Shown here: piece by piece, positions 22,458-29,016 of the stretch | Layout: every line of letters starts with the position of its first letter | How positions within the stretch are numbered: the first letter of the stretch is position 1 | Assembly (NCBI GenBank): GCA_944391365.1 | Contig: CALXTH010000099.1 | Location: 1 to 29,016, forward strand | DNA length: 29,016 bases | Reading direction: 5' to 3' | Origin: an uncultured Alphaproteobacteria bacterium | GTDB taxonomy: Bacteria > Pseudomonadota > Alphaproteobacteria > RF32 > CAG-239 | The notes under the pieces: generated by a model | The model's input: the letters and a program-made list of their open reading frames with translations, nothing else | Database searches by the model: none | Told to the model about the DNA's origin: nothing | Translations under genes and position numbers: made by a program

Positions 22458-22958
22458 ATGACTGAAGAAAATAATAAAAGTGCCAATGATAATCCGGCTC
22501 AGGATAATAATACCCAGCAACAGATGCCGCCGATTGTGATTCATACGCAATATATTAAAGATTTTTCGCTGGAAATTCCGCATGCACCGGAGGTTTTCCG
22601 CAATATGAATCAGGCTCCGGCGGTTAATATCAATGTTGATGTTAACGGTAATCATATGCATGAAAACTTTTTTAATGTGGAATTGCGGATTGCGATGGAT
22701 GGTGATTTGATTGATGAAAAATTGTTTATTCTGGAGTTGAAATATGCGGCGGTTGTTTCGCTTAATGTGCCGAAAGAGCATGTGGAGCCGATTTTGCTGG
22801 TGGAAATTCCGCGGATGTTGTTTCCATTTGCGCGCAGTATTGTAACCAATGCGCTGGTTGACGGCGGGTTGCCTCCGTTTATGCTGAATCCGATTGATTT
22901 TGTGGCAATGTATCAGAATCGGCAGGGGCAGCCGCAGCGGCCGGAACAGCCGAAATAA
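22458..22958 (+). CDS. secB: Protein-export chaperone SecB
   Basis: SecB is a cytoplasmic tetrameric chaperone that keeps precursors unfolded and passes them to SecA. The 166 residues show the family start PPIVIHTQYIKDFSLEIPHAP, the VELRI/ELKYAAVVSL strands, and PRMLFPFARSIVTNALVDGG followed by PPFMLNPIDFVAMY. I start at ATG 22458, 7 bases after AAGGAG; the longer frame from 22416 would overlap the -10 box. It stands alone on the plus strand, ended by the hairpin at 22981-23008. Confidence 0.95.
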   Translation: MTEENNKSANDNPAQDNNTQQQMPPIVIHTQYIKDFSLEIPHAPEVFRNMNQAPAVNINVDVNGNHMHENFFNVELRIAMDGDLIDEKLFILELKYAAVVSLNVPKEHVEPILLVEIPRMLFPFARSIVTNALVDGGLPPFMLNPIDFVAMYQNRQGQPQRPEQPK

Positions 22959-22980
22959 ATTTTTCTTTCGGAAAGTTATG

Positions 22981-23008
22981 AAAAGAGGAGCTGGTCAGCT
23001 CCTCTTTT
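22981..23008. terminator. Bidirectional terminator between secB and the Xer gene
   Basis: A perfect inverted repeat AAAAGAGGAGCTG-gt-CAGCTCCTCTTTT (effective 12-bp stem, 4-base loop) with A and T flanks on both sides. It overlaps the last codons of the Xer gene (stop at 22995). Confidence 0.85.
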
Positions 23009-23897
23009 GATTGTTTAACGGATGGTTTTTTAAAACGGTGTTGATGAGTTTATCGTTGATGATGTGGGTGTAGATTTCCGTTGTGGCGATGCTGGAATGT
23101 CCCAGCATTTGCTGGACGCTTCTCAGGTCGGCACCGTTGTTCAGCAGATGGGTGGCAAAAGAGTGACGCAGGGTGTGCGGCGATATTTTTGCCGGTGAAA
23201 TTCCACAACGGGCAGCGAGCTCCTTGAGGTCTTTATAGAAGGCGTCGCGGGTCAGGTGTCCGGATGAGGATCGAGAGGGGAATAGCCATTGTGAGCGGCG
23301 GCCGTTTTTGAGAAATCTGTCCCGGAGTTCAATGTATTTTGAAATATTATTTATTGTATTTGCAGCAATGGGAATCAGGCGTTCTTTGCTGCCTTTGCCG
23401 CGGATGAGAATCTGTTTTTTATCAGCATTTATGCAGTTTTCGGGAAGGGATATGAGCTCGGAAACGCGGAGGCCGCAGGCGTACATCAGTTCAGTCATGA
23501 CGGCCATGCGCTGCCAACGGATGTCGTTTGTGTTCTGAGCTGTGGAGATCAGTTTTTTTATTTCTTCGACGGTGAGGTATTTGGGCAGCGGTTTGGTTTG
23601 TTTCGGCGCAGAAAGGTTGTCTGTCGGCAGTGTTTTGATTTCTTTTTCCGTATAAAGGAATTTGAAATATTCCCGCAGGGTGGAGAGTTTTCTGGCGATG
23701 GTTTTCGGAGCGAAGTTTTGCAATGAGCCGATGAAGGTTGAAATATCTTCCGGTGTGATTGAAGCGGGCGGACGGTTGCCAGTGTATGACCAGAACTGTT
23801 CAAGGTCGCGGCGGTAGGCCTCAAGGGTGTTTTGTGCCGCGCCCCGTTCAGCCGACATCATTTCCAGAAAGTTTTCAATTAATGTGTCGGCCGACAT
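22995..23897 (-). CDS. Tyrosine recombinase XerC/XerD
   Basis: Xer recombinases resolve chromosome dimers at dif with FtsK. The 300-residue protein has the SAM-like N-terminal domain (FLEMMSAERGAAQNTLEAYRR) and the catalytic set R (ACGLRVSE), K (GKGSKER), HxxR (SPHTLRHSFATHLL), H (LGHSSIATTE) and Tyr (YTHI). Sequence alone does not decide XerC from XerD here; the length and LGHSSIATTEIYTH ending suit XerD. Its ATG shares one base with the stop of the 47-residue membrane protein upstream, so the two are coupled. The genomic dif site is not in view. Confidence 0.93.
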   Translation of the reverse strand: MSADTLIENFLEMMSAERGAAQNTLEAYRRDLEQFWSYTGNRPPASITPEDISTFIGSLQNFAPKTIARKLSTLREYFKFLYTEKEIKTLPTDNLSAPKQTKPLPKYLTVEEIKKLISTAQNTNDIRWQRMAVMTELMYACGLRVSELISLPENCINADKKQILIRGKGSKERLIPIAANTINNISKYIELRDRFLKNGRRSQWLFPSRSSSGHLTRDAFYKDLKELAARCGISPAKISPHTLRHSFATHLLNNGADLRSVQQMLGHSSIATTEIYTHIINDKLINTVLKNHPLNNQKRS

Positions 23898-24040
23898 TAT
23901 TTATCCAGAAAAGTGTTGTCCAACGGCTGTTCGACATGTTCCTGTTTTATCGGGGCTTCCTGAGCGGCAACAAACAAAATCAGTGCCAGAAAAGCAATTA
24001 GGCCGATGTATATCCATAAATTTGATTTTTTCTGTCTCAT
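23897..24040 (-). CDS. 47-residue single-pass membrane protein upstream of the Xer gene
   Basis: A short frame starting MRQKKSNLWIYIGLIAF: basic N-terminus, one hydrophobic helix (about 8-26), then a polar tail AQEAPIKQEHVEQPLDNTFL. No family recognised. Support for coding: AAAGG about 9 bases before ATG 24040, a strong membrane-protein layout, and a TAATG overlap with the Xer start. It probably lies in the inner membrane with its tail in the periplasm. Any link to Xer function is inference from position only. Confidence 0.65.
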   Translation of the reverse strand: MRQKKSNLWIYIGLIAFLALILFVAAQEAPIKQEHVEQPLDNTFLDK

Positions 24041-24066
24041 GTTTAAAACCTTTTTAAAAAAGTGTA

Positions 24067-24095
24067 TTGATAAAAAAACAATCTGTTTATATATT
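24067..24095 (+). promoter_or_regulatory. Predicted promoter for aroK
   Basis: TTGATA (24067-24072), 17 bases, TATATT (24090-24095). It overlaps the N-terminal part of a longer aroK frame and so favours the start at 24139. Confidence 0.5.
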
Positions 24096-24138
24096 TAGCA
24101 TAAATATTTTGAAAGAACTATTAAAAAATAATAAAACG

Positions 24139-24681
24139 ATGATAAAAAAAACAGGAAAAATCATTTTGCTGGTGGGGCTGATGGGCAGCGGCAAGACCAG
24201 TGTGGGAAAACGGCTGGCGAAAAAGCTTAATCTGCCTTTTGTGGATGGAGACCAGGAAATTGAAAAAGCGGCAGGGTTGTCGCTGATTGATGTTTTGAAA
24301 TGTTTTGGTGAAGAAGAGTACCGTGCCGGAGAAGCCCGGGTTATGAAACGTCTGTTGCAGGGAGAGCCCTGTGTGCTGGCTTCAGGCGGCGGATCTTTTG
24401 TCGCAGAGCAGACACGGCGGCTGGCTAAGGAACATGCGATTACGGTCTGGCTGAAGGCTGATGTCAATGTGTTGTACAGCCGGACGGCCGGGCGGCGGCA
24501 TCGGCCGTTTTTGGAGGGGGATGACTCTCATTTGCGCAATAAACTGGAAGAGTATATCCGGGAGGAATATCCTTATTATTCCGAGGCAGATATTGTTGTC
24601 GAAACCAAGGAAGAGGCTGTGGATAATACCGTGGCACGTGTGTTGGAGGCTCTTGACGAGGTTTGTCCGGCGAGGGGATAG
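24139..24681 (+). CDS. aroK: Shikimate kinase
   Basis: AroK phosphorylates shikimate at the 3-hydroxyl in aromatic amino-acid synthesis. In 180 residues: P-loop GLMGSGKTSVGKRLA, the substrate-binding DGDQEIE, the FGEEEYRAGE block (Arg contacts shikimate), ASGGGSF, and the lid RTAGRRHRPF. I start at ATG 24139 because a promoter-like pair covers the upstream extension from 24067; no start has a good ribosome-binding site. aroB, its frequent partner, does not follow: the next gene converges. Confidence 0.93.
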   Translation: MIKKTGKIILLVGLMGSGKTSVGKRLAKKLNLPFVDGDQEIEKAAGLSLIDVLKCFGEEEYRAGEARVMKRLLQGEPCVLASGGGSFVAEQTRRLAKEHAITVWLKADVNVLYSRTAGRRHRPFLEGDDSHLRNKLEEYIREEYPYYSEADIVVETKEEAVDNTVARVLEALDEVCPARG

Positions 24682-24757
24682 CGGCACTATTTTGCTGTTT
24701 GTTCTGTCGAAATTGTTTGATTGAGAATCGACAGCTTGATCATAAGTTTTGAAAATT

Positions 24758-24784
24758 GAAAAAAAAGCCCGCAGAAGCGGGCTT
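24758..24784 (-). terminator. Rho-independent terminator after the ADP-dependent kinase gene
   Basis: Arms AAGCCCGC (24765-24772) and GCGGGCTT (24777-24784), 4-base loop. Read on the minus strand it is followed by eight U residues. It lies about 20 bases past the stop at 24806. Confidence 0.88.
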
Positions 24785-24805
24785 GGGTGAGATAATCCGG
24801 ATTTT

Positions 24806-26203
24806 TTATCTTGCACCGACGAGAGAGATAGATGAAATTGTATCTCCCATGCCGACAAGGGTGACCGGTTTTTCAACCAGAATGGTCGGGATGGCAATGA
24901 TGTCATATCCTTCGATTTCTGTTATGCCGGAAGAGATAAGTTCTGGTTTATTCAGATGTTGTGCAAGATCTCTTAATTCGTTTAAACCAACATCAGAGAC
25001 AGTCTGGCCTTGTGCCCAGAGCAGATTTTCCGGGTTGTTTATGCTGCCGGTTCCGGCTTTGCCTGCGGCGACGGTGGCGGCCAGCATCATTCCGCGCAGG
25101 TTGGCTTCAGGTGAAATTTTGAAGTTTTTGTCCTGAATGGTGATATAAAGGCCGAACATGTGCAACTGAACACGCGGGGCTTTGATGTGTTTTTTGATGT
25201 TCATCAACGCTTCAAACATATTAACACTGTGAGTGTTTTCGTTGCATTTTTGGGCGAGGTTGTCAAAGTCTGTTACCTCAAGGATGTCAATGGCTTCACG
25301 TTCGTTGATACCAATCGAATCGACAATCGGGGCAATTTTTTTGATAATTGCCTTGCGAACGGCAAGATCCTGAGTGGAGGCGATTTCAAGGTGGATGAGG
25401 TCGCCGTTGTTTTTCCATTGATTGATGATGGGGATGACGTCGTCTTGTAATTTGACTCCATTGTTGCGCTCTGTCAGGGCGTGGAATCCGGAAAGGACGA
25501 TGTATTCAACCGGTTCTTCGGCCATTTGGGCGATGAAATGTTTGTCCATGACCAGATGAAGATTCAACGGGTCGTAGGTGGCAATGAAGCGGTTGGATTT
25601 CGGGCAGGTGAATGTCTGACCGCCGATGGTGACGCTTTCGCCTTTGTCAAATTCGAGCATCCAGTGAATCAGCGGAATATCAAGTTCGCGGTTAATGGTG
25701 TGTGCCGGTTTGGCTTGGCCTTGTTCATCAAAGGACAGAAGGTTGTCAAGTTCCAGGAACTGTTTGGCCTGGAGTTCCGGCAGAGAGTTGGTGTGGGCAT
25801 AAACTTTCTGCACCCCGGTAACGGCCAGAGCATTGGCGACAATTCCTCCTTGTCCGCCCATTTGTAACCGGTCGTAGCCCAGATTTTCAACCATCCAGTC
25901 ATAAACCAGTTTGTCTTCAGTCAACCATTCTTCGGCAATGCCGCGGGAAAAACAGCGGAACAGGCCTTTCAGGACATCTTCCGGGCTTTCCAGTTTTGTA
26001 TGGGTGATGTTTTGCAGATCAGCCAGAGAGAGATTCAATTTTTTTGCCAGTTCGAGAATCCGATTACCTTTGACTTTTAAAACGGCGTCGACGTTGGTAT
26101 TAAAAGCGGTGGCGACTGATTTGACGGTGGCCATTTTCTTCAGGCTTTCAGGAACTGATTTGAATTTTTCAAGCCAGATTTTTTTTAGTTCTTCGTTTGT
26201 CAT
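24806..26203 (-). CDS. ADP-dependent sugar kinase (ADP-glucokinase/phosphofructokinase family)
   Basis: ADP-dependent kinases phosphorylate glucose or fructose-6-phosphate using ADP and giving AMP; they are best known from archaea and animals. The 465-residue length fits. Seen: GGQGGIVANALAVTGV (substrate/lid region), NRFIATYDPLN, YIVLSGFHAL, the HxE motif in HLEIAST, the NxxE motif in GINEREAID, and the C-terminal ribokinase-fold GMGDTISS whose Asp is the catalytic base. Glucose and fructose-6-phosphate forms cannot be separated by eye. AGAGG lies 9 bases before ATG 26203. It follows mic60 by 12 bases, and the unit ends at a strong terminator. Confidence 0.85.
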   Translation of the reverse strand: MTNEELKKIWLEKFKSVPESLKKMATVKSVATAFNTNVDAVLKVKGNRILELAKKLNLSLADLQNITHTKLESPEDVLKGLFRCFSRGIAEEWLTEDKLVYDWMVENLGYDRLQMGGQGGIVANALAVTGVQKVYAHTNSLPELQAKQFLELDNLLSFDEQGQAKPAHTINRELDIPLIHWMLEFDKGESVTIGGQTFTCPKSNRFIATYDPLNLHLVMDKHFIAQMAEEPVEYIVLSGFHALTERNNGVKLQDDVIPIINQWKNNGDLIHLEIASTQDLAVRKAIIKKIAPIVDSIGINEREAIDILEVTDFDNLAQKCNENTHSVNMFEALMNIKKHIKAPRVQLHMFGLYITIQDKNFKISPEANLRGMMLAATVAAGKAGTGSINNPENLLWAQGQTVSDVGLNELRDLAQHLNKPELISSGITEIEGYDIIAIPTILVEKPVTLVGMGDTISSISLVGAR

Positions 26204-26215
26204 TTTTTTTACCTC

Positions 26216-27316
26216 TTATTGATTTGTATCTGCTTTTTGTTTGACATAATTTAGTTTCATCAGCGCCAGGGAATAGGTTGATATTTTGGAAACAGCCTGA
26301 TGAAAGGCGATGTAATCCGATGTTTCGGTTATCCAGTCGCGAAGAGCGGGATATTCGGCTGCCAGGGGTTGGCCTTCCGGCCGGTTCAGTTGTTCAAGCG
26401 CTTTGGCAAAACGGGCGTTGTTGACGTATTCTTTAAGCAGGGACAGTTGGTTGGGGGTTTCTTCTTCAACCGGGCTGCCGTCTTTGTTTGTATGTTTGAC
26501 GGTGACGTATTCTTTGAGTTTCATGTTCAGGCGTTGTTTCCAGTTTTTGCCGGCAATGGCTTTTTCTTTTTCAGCGGCGTCAATATCAACGTAAATTTTA
26601 TTGAAGTCGTTGATCAGGACTGATGAAGACGGAAGTTTGTGATGAGCAAATTTGAGAATTTCCGCGGCAGAGGTTTGCAGTTCAGGTTCGGCCGCGGTGA
26701 GCAGGGACAGAACTTCGGCTTCATAATCAAAGTTATTGCCGCGGGCGGCTGCGTCTTTAATCATCATGACGGTGGTAAGAATCAGGGCGCCCTGGTCAGA
26801 GATTTTGGCCATATTATCAAGACGCTGTTCATTTTTATCAACGCGGTTGATTAATCCCAGAACGGTGGCGGAATCGGCTTTGCTGTCGATAATGGCGGAG
26901 ATTTGTTTTTCCAGATTGTCAAAACGTTCGTTAAGTTTGGCGATGTTTTCCGCGGTTTCGGCGGCAGGGGGTATGGTAGCCGGGGTAACCGGCAGGTGTT
27001 CAATCCGGTTTTGGAGGTCGTTGAGCTGGGTTTGCATCCGGCGGAGGCGGGCGAGGGTTTCAGTCTGCTGTTGTTCCGGTGCCGGTTGTCCGGCTGTGTT
27101 TTTGAAATGCTGCGCCGCATTGTAGATGATTTCAGGATTGAGCCACAGACCCAGCATGACGCCCAGGAAGATCATCCACATCAGGAGGCGGGCGATTATG
27201 CGTCCGGGATGAAAGTGACCGGTTTCCGGTGCCGGGGTTTCCGATGCAGTGGTTTTGAGCTCTTTGGCTTCTTTTTCTCTGGTTTCGGTTTTATCGGCGG
27301 ATTTGTTTTTTGACAT
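26216..27316 (-). CDS. Mitofilin/Mic60-like inner-membrane protein
   Basis: The 366-residue protein has a charged cytoplasmic N-terminus (about 1-40), one membrane helix (RIIARLLMWMIFLGVMLGLW, about 40-60), a Gln/Leu-rich coiled-coil (LARLRRMQTQLNDLQNRIEHL and IAKLNERFDNLEKQISAI) and a helical C-terminal region with ARFAKALEQLNRPEGQPLAAEY and ALRDWITETSDYIAFHQA. That layout matches alphaproteobacterial Mic60, which shapes inner-membrane folds and whose relatives build mitochondrial crista junctions. Its place beside tsaD fits; known relatives lie with hemC/hemD/hemY, absent here. AGAGGAT lies 7 bases before ATG 27316. The call rests on architecture and position. Confidence 0.72.
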   Translation of the reverse strand: MSKNKSADKTETREKEAKELKTTASETPAPETGHFHPGRIIARLLMWMIFLGVMLGLWLNPEIIYNAAQHFKNTAGQPAPEQQQTETLARLRRMQTQLNDLQNRIEHLPVTPATIPPAAETAENIAKLNERFDNLEKQISAIIDSKADSATVLGLINRVDKNEQRLDNMAKISDQGALILTTVMMIKDAAARGNNFDYEAEVLSLLTAAEPELQTSAAEILKFAHHKLPSSSVLINDFNKIYVDIDAAEKEKAIAGKNWKQRLNMKLKEYVTVKHTNKDGSPVEEETPNQLSLLKEYVNNARFAKALEQLNRPEGQPLAAEYPALRDWITETSDYIAFHQAVSKISTYSLALMKLNYVKQKADTNQ

Positions 27317-27340
27317 TGAAAAATCCTCTATGATATTTAC

Positions 27341-27369
27341 TTGGCATTTGAAAATTTATAGTGTATATA
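27341..27369 (+). promoter_or_regulatory. Predicted promoter for tsaD-nth
   Basis: TTGGCA (27341-27346), 17 bases, TATATA (27364-27369), extended by AT. It ends 48 bases before ATG 27418. Confidence 0.5.
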
Positions 27370-27417
27370 ATCTTAAATAATTATAAAAAAAGCAATAAGA
27401 TAATTGGAATAATACCG

Positions 27418-28494
27418 ATGATAGTTTTAGGAATCGAGAGCAGCTGCGATGAAACGGCTGCTGCGCTGGTGAATGATAAACGTGAGATTTTGGGTGAGAG
27501 TGTTTTGTCGCAGGAAGAGCACAAACGCTATGGCGGTGTGGTGCCGGAGATTGCGGCGCGGGCGCATTTGGATCATATTGAGGAGATTATTGAGCTGGCT
27601 TTGAAGAGGGCAGGGGTCAGTTTGCAGGATGTGGATGCGATTGCTGCTGCGGCGGGGCCGGGGCTTATCGGCGGTGTGGTGGTCGGTGTTATGGCGGCCA
27701 AGGCTTTGGCTTTGGCTTTGAACAAACCTTTTGTCGCGGTTAATCATCTGGAAGGGCATGCTTTGACGGCGCGGCTGACGGCCGGCGTGGAATATCCGTA
27801 TTTGTTGTTGCTGGTGTCCGGCGGACATTGTCAGATTTTGATTGTTAAGGGCGTGGGTGATTATCAGCGGTTGGGCACGACGATTGATGATGCGGCCGGT
27901 GAGGCTTTTGACAAGGTGGCAAAAATGCTCGGGCTGGGGTATCCGGGCGGACCGATGATTGAGAAACTGGCGGCGCAAGGAGACGAAAACAGGTTTAGTC
28001 TGCCGCGGCCGCTGCAAAATTCAGGCGACTGCAATTTATCTTTTTCGGGGTTGAAAACGGCGGTGCGAAAGATTATCGAATCTTATGCCCCGGACGGGGT
28101 GGTGGAGCACGCTATTCTGCCCAAGCAGGATGTGGCGGATGTTTGCGCCTGTTTTCAGAAAGCCGTGACGGAATGTTTGTTGATGAAGCTGGAAAGAGCC
28201 CTGAAAATTTTTAAATCCGAATATCCGGAAGCTGATGACCTGGTTGTGGCCGGAGGGGTGGCTGCCAATGGATATTTGCGTGGGGCTTTGGAACGGCTGG
28301 CCAAGCGTTATAAGATGGTTTTTGCCGCGCCGCCGGTGCGTTTTTGTACGGATAACGGGGTTATGATTGCCTGGGCCGGGTTGGAGCGTTTTCAGAACGG
28401 TTATACCAATGATCTGGATTTTAAGCCGCGGCCGCGCTGGCCCTTGGATGAAAATGCGCCTAAAGCCGCCGGTGCGGGAGGTGTAAAAGCCTGA
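27418..28494 (+). CDS. tsaD: tRNA N6-adenosine threonylcarbamoyltransferase TsaD (Gcp)
   Basis: TsaD transfers the threonylcarbamoyl group to A37 of tRNA, with TsaB and TsaE. In 358 residues: GIESSCDETAAALV start, GGVVPEIAARAHL, the metal-binding NHLEGHALTA (two His), LLVSGGHCQIL, the long GEAFDKVAKMLGLGYPGGP block, LSFSGLKTAV, VAGGVAANGYLR and the late FCTDNGVMIAWAG. I start at ATG 27418, which gives the family N-terminus; the frame back to 27361 overlaps the -10 box. Its stop shares one base with the nth start. Confidence 0.97.
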   Translation: MIVLGIESSCDETAAALVNDKREILGESVLSQEEHKRYGGVVPEIAARAHLDHIEEIIELALKRAGVSLQDVDAIAAAAGPGLIGGVVVGVMAAKALALALNKPFVAVNHLEGHALTARLTAGVEYPYLLLLVSGGHCQILIVKGVGDYQRLGTTIDDAAGEAFDKVAKMLGLGYPGGPMIEKLAAQGDENRFSLPRPLQNSGDCNLSFSGLKTAVRKIIESYAPDGVVEHAILPKQDVADVCACFQKAVTECLLMKLERALKIFKSEYPEADDLVVAGGVAANGYLRGALERLAKRYKMVFAAPPVRFCTDNGVMIAWAGLERFQNGYTNDLDFKPRPRWPLDENAPKAAGAGGVKA

Positions 28495-29016
28495 TGAGAA
28501 AGAAAACGGAAATTTTGGAAATTATGCGGGTGTTTGAACAAAATGACCCGAATCCACGTTGCGAACTTGATTTTCATAATGCTTATACACTGCTGGTGGC
28601 GGTGGTTTTGTCGGCTCAGACGACAGATAAAGGGGTTAACCGGGCGACGAAAGAATTGTTCAAAATTGCCGATACGCCCCAGAAAATGCTTGATTTGGGG
28701 GAAGAAAAGCTCAAAGGGTATATCAAGACCATTGGGTTGTATAACAACAAAGCCAGGAATATTATGTTGTTGAGCCGGGAGCTGGTTGATAAGTTTGGCG
28801 GAGAGGTTCCACATGACCGGGAAGCTTTGCAAAGTCTTGCGGGTGTGGGGCGAAAGACGGCTAACGTGGTGTTGAATGTGTGGTTTGGCGAGCCTGCTTT
28901 GGCGGTGGATACGCATGTGTTGCGGCTGGCGCGGCGGCTGGAGCTGAGTGACGGAAAAACGCCGTTGGAGGTGGAGCAGGATTTGCTCCGGGTTTTGCCG
29001 GATGAATATATCAAGC
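28494..29016 (+). CDS. nth: Endonuclease III, N-terminal 174 residues, runs off the right edge
   Basis: Nth removes oxidised pyrimidines and cuts the resulting abasic site. Seen: VVLSAQTTDKGVN, IKTIGLYNNKARNI, the helix-hairpin-helix LAGVGRKTANVVL with the catalytic Lys (about residue 123), and the catalytic Asp in AVDTHVLRLARRL. The [4Fe-4S] cysteine cluster would lie past the window edge. The ATG overlaps the tsaD stop (TGATG), so it is coupled to tsaD; GGGAGG lies about 15 bases upstream. Confidence 0.95.
   Translation, partial: MRKKTEILEIMRVFEQNDPNPRCELDFHNAYTLLVAVVLSAQTTDKGVNRATKELFKIADTPQKMLDLGEEKLKGYIKTIGLYNNKARNIMLLSRELVDKFGGEVPHDREALQSLAGVGRKTANVVLNVWFGEPALAVDTHVLRLARRLELSDGKTPLEVEQDLLRVLPDEYIK

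Noticed and set aside
24640..24653. CACGTG core in aroK as a third parS
   Set aside because: Flanks lack the TGTTT/AAACA arms; only the 6-bp core matches.
24382..24906. 174-residue minus-strand frame spanning the end of aroK and the terminator
   Set aside because: Antisense to aroK, crosses the kinase terminator, and overlaps the 3' end of the kinase gene; no family features.
27427..28017. 196-residue open frame on the minus strand
   Set aside because: It lies fully inside tsaD in the opposite strand, is rich in Arg/Gln/His from GC-rich antisense codons, and has no recognisable domain or start signal.

Overview
The window is chromosomal DNA from an AT-rich alphaproteobacterium (about 40% GC by eye). 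The evidence is gene order: mnmE-mnmG-rsmG-parA-parB and rho on one side, coaE-dnaQ-smr-mltA-timA-secB on the other, which is the classic neighbourhood of the alphaproteobacterial replication origin. A Mic60-like gene beside tsaD points to the same class. An ADP-dependent sugar kinase and a ferredoxin-thioredoxin-reductase-like protein suggest, as inference only, a low-oxygen or fermentative, possibly host-associated lineage. I see no insertion sequence, prophage, CRISPR array, tRNA or rRNA.

Layout. 1-7078 (minus strand): radA (cut at the left edge), mlaF, mlaE, a short hprK, tsaE, a membrane-anchored nuclease, and a three-gene sugar/acyl transferase set likely to act on surface polysaccharide. 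7217-9899 (minus): rsmG, parA, parB and a small FTR-like gene, closed by a terminator. 10116-11392 (minus): two tandem HD-domain paralogues between mnmG and rsmG. 11425-14742 (minus): mnmG and mnmE. 14936-16325 (plus): a HAD phosphatase and an unrecognised protein. 16369-17622 (minus): rho. 17623-18150: the only gene-free stretch over 300 bases, with clustered DnaA boxes; I call it oriC. 18151-19431 (plus): coaE, dnaQ. 19428-22320 (minus): smr, a membrane protein, mltA, timA. 22458-22958 (plus): secB. 22995-24040 (minus): a Xer recombinase and a 47-residue membrane protein. 24139-24681 (plus): aroK. 24806-27316 (minus): an ADP-dependent kinase and mic60. 27418-29016 (plus): tsaD and nth (cut at the right edge).

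How it works together. The segment is an origin and segregation module. DnaA would act at 17.76-18.12 kb, and ParB would load at two perfect parS sites written into the reading frames of rsmG and mnmG.

The most striking unexplained signal is a 15-bp repeat, TTTAAATAC(A/G)(G/C)TGT(T/A). It occurs eight times plus one half copy, always in the same orientation, only between 9.59 and 14.17 kb. That span also holds both parS sites and the two HD genes. The copies fall in two reading frames, in intergenic gaps and on a stop codon, so the nucleotide sequence itself seems to be under selection. I know no described element with this sequence; it is my main candidate for a new system.
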